Positions 62,817 to 64,000 of a DNA stretch of 64,000 nt are shown here, in pieces. Made by a program: the position numbers and the translations under genes. Origin of the DNA: Methylibium sp. NZG (GTDB lineage: Bacteria; Pseudomonadota; Gammaproteobacteria; Burkholderiales; Burkholderiaceae_C); NCBI GenBank assembly GCA_001263235.1, contig LGRD01000028.1, positions 62,001 through 126,000 of the forward strand. Direction: 5' to 3'. Under the pieces are notes generated by a model that saw only the letters and a list, made by a program, of their open reading frames with translations, searched no databases and was not told where the DNA came from. How positions within the stretch are numbered: the first letter of the stretch is position 1; the number at the start of each line of letters is the position of its first letter.

Positions 62817-64000
62817 ACCCCAGCCCCCCGAGCTTCTGTTGGATCGCCCGGTCAAGCTCCGCCCCTTTCGCCATTTGCTCATCCAGCTTCTCGGTCAGCG
62901 CCTGCATCTTGGCCGCGAAGTCCGCGTCGTCATCCTCCACTGCCTCGGCGCCCACATACCGACCCGGCGTAAGCACATGCCCGTGCTCGGCAACCTCCGC
63001 CAACTTCACGCTGCGGCAGTAACCCGCCACATCCGCATACACGCCTGCGCCCGCCTCACTGCGCCACGCGGCCACGGTGCCGGCGATGCGCTCGATCACC
63101 TGATCGGTCAACTCGCACTGCACTCGGCTGATCATCACCGCCAGCTTGCGCGCGTCGATGAACAGCACCTCGCCCTTGCGCATCCGTTTTCTCCTGGCCA
63201 GGAACCACAGGCAAGCCGGAATCTGCGTGTTGAAGAACAGCTGGCCGGGCAGGGCGATCATCACTTCCACCACGTCGGCGTCCACCATCGCGGCGCGGAT
63301 CTGGCCTTCGCTGTTCTGGCTGCTGCTCATGCTGCCGTTGGCCAGCACGATGCCGGCGCGGCCAGCCGGCGCCAGGTGGTGCAGCATGTGCTGCAGCCAG
63401 GCGTAGTTGGCGTTGCCCGGCGGCGGGTCGCCGTAGAGCCACCGGGCATCGCCGCTCAGGCTGGCGTGCCACCAGTCGCTGATGTTGAAGGGCGGGTTGG
63501 CCAGAATGAAGTCGGCGCGCAGGTCCTTGAACTGGTCGTGGGTAAAGCTGTCGGCGGGCTCGCGGCCCAGGTTGAAGTCGATGCCGCGAATGGCCAGGTT
63601 CATCGCGGCCAGGCGCCAGGTGGTGGGGTTGGCCTCTTGGCCGAAGATGGCCACGTCGCCCTTGCGGCCGCCGTGCGATTCGATGAACTCCTCGCTCTGC
63701 ACGAACATGCCGCCGCTGCCGCAGCAGGGGTCGTACACCTTGCCGTGGTGCGGCGCCAGCACCGCCACCAGCGTCTTGACGATGCTGCGCGGCGTGTAGA
63801 ACTGGCCGCCGCGCTTGCCTTCGGCGCTGGCGAACATGCCGAGGAAGTATTCGTACACCTGCCCCAGCACGTCGCGCGCCTCGCCGGCCGTGGCGCCGAA
63901 GCCTATTGTTGACACCAGGTCCACCAGCTCGCCGAGCTTGCCGTCGGGCAACTGCGCGCGGGCAAAACGTTTGTCGAGGATGCCCTTGAGCTTTGGGTTC
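62806..64000 (-). CDS. hsdM: Type I restriction methyltransferase subunit M (HsdM), 5'-truncated by window edge
   Basis: N6-adenine methyltransferase subunit. Visible motifs: [13 protein letters not shown] (motif I, SAM binding), ANPPFN (motif IV) and [15 protein letters not shown]. The frame stays open to the window end ([20 protein letters not shown]), so the N-terminal helical domain is partly missing. First gene of the operon that continues to hsdS, the toxin-antitoxin genes and hsdR. Confidence 0.94.
   Translation of the reverse strand, partial: NPKLKGILDKRFARAQLPDGKLGELVDLVSTIGFGATAGEARDVLGQVYEYFLGMFASAEGKRGGQFYTPRSIVKTLVAVLAPHHGKVYDPCCGSGGMFVQSEEFIESHGGRKGDVAIFGQEANPTTWRLAAMNLAIRGIDFNLGREPADSFTHDQFKDLRADFILANPPFNISDWWHASLSGDARWLYGDPPPGNANYAWLQHMLHHLAPAGRAGIVLANGSMSSSQNSEGQIRAAMVDADVVEVMIALPGQLFFNTQIPACLWFLARRKRMRKGEVLFIDARKLAVMISRVQCELTDQVIERIAGTVAAWRSEAGAGVYADVAGYCRSVKLAEVAEHGHVLTPGRYVGAEAVEDDDADFAAKMQALTEKLDEQMAKGAELDRAIQQKLGGLGYEF

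Overview
The window is GC-rich chromosomal DNA from a betaproteobacterium, most likely Burkholderiales and probably close to the Rubrivivax/Leptothrix/Methylibium or Comamonadaceae groups. The main evidence is the gene order rpoE-rseA-rseB-mucD-lepA-lepB-DUF4845-rnc-era-recO-pdxJ-acpS-nagZ. Tripartite-tricarboxylate (Bug) binding proteins and several families of palindromic intergenic repeats support this. The assignment is an inference from gene order and protein style, not from a search.

Region 1 (1-13116) is a housekeeping block: the sigma-E envelope-stress operon (rpoE is cut by the window start), then translation factor LepA, signal peptidase, RNase III, Era, RecO, PdxJ, AcpS and NagZ. 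A 573-base gap before lepA holds a compact two-hairpin transcript candidate with its own -10 box and an intrinsic terminator. Region 2 (13178-23113) holds RNase E on the minus strand, with a long upstream region, facing rluC, a HAD phosphatase, a Rieske protein, SppA, a Bug protein, an SDR and an alpha/beta hydrolase.

Region 3 (23173-26213) is an accessory island with visibly lower GC than its surroundings. Two 102-bp repeats in inverted orientation bracket an overlapping gene pair: an ORC/Cdc6-like P-loop ATPase with zinc ribbon and helix-hairpin-helix tail, and a protein with an R-x4-H HEPN RNase motif. This is the best candidate in the window for an undescribed, defence-like system.

Region 4 (26277-36938, mostly minus strand) carries a TRAP transporter beside genes for a thiamine-diphosphate dehydrogenase E1 alpha/beta, a TPR methyltransferase, a zinc metallopeptidase (plus strand), and a urease accessory operon (ureE-ureF-CYTH protein-small membrane protein-ureG). 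The urease structural genes are not in the window.

Region 5 (37020-56250) is a tightly packed catabolic cluster under a divergent IclR regulator. It holds two carotenoid-cleavage-type oxygenases, two AMP-forming acyl-CoA ligases, a PaaN-type aldehyde dehydrogenase, a thiolase-fold enzyme, a nitronate-monooxygenase-like protein, a lipocalin-like protein, a hydrolase, a Bug protein and a complete Liv-type ABC importer. The logic suggests import of an unsaturated or aromatic substrate, oxidative cleavage of a double bond to aldehydes, oxidation to acids, CoA activation and thiolysis. Palindromic repeats have entered the coding 5' ends of several genes here and in era.

Region 6 (56358-64000) is a defence neighbourhood: a TIR protein with four membrane segments, then a type I restriction-modification operon (hsdM-hsdS-[yefM-yoeB]-[AbrB-like]-[83-residue protein]-hsdR). 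Toxin-antitoxin genes are embedded between hsdS and hsdR, and hsdM runs off the window end.
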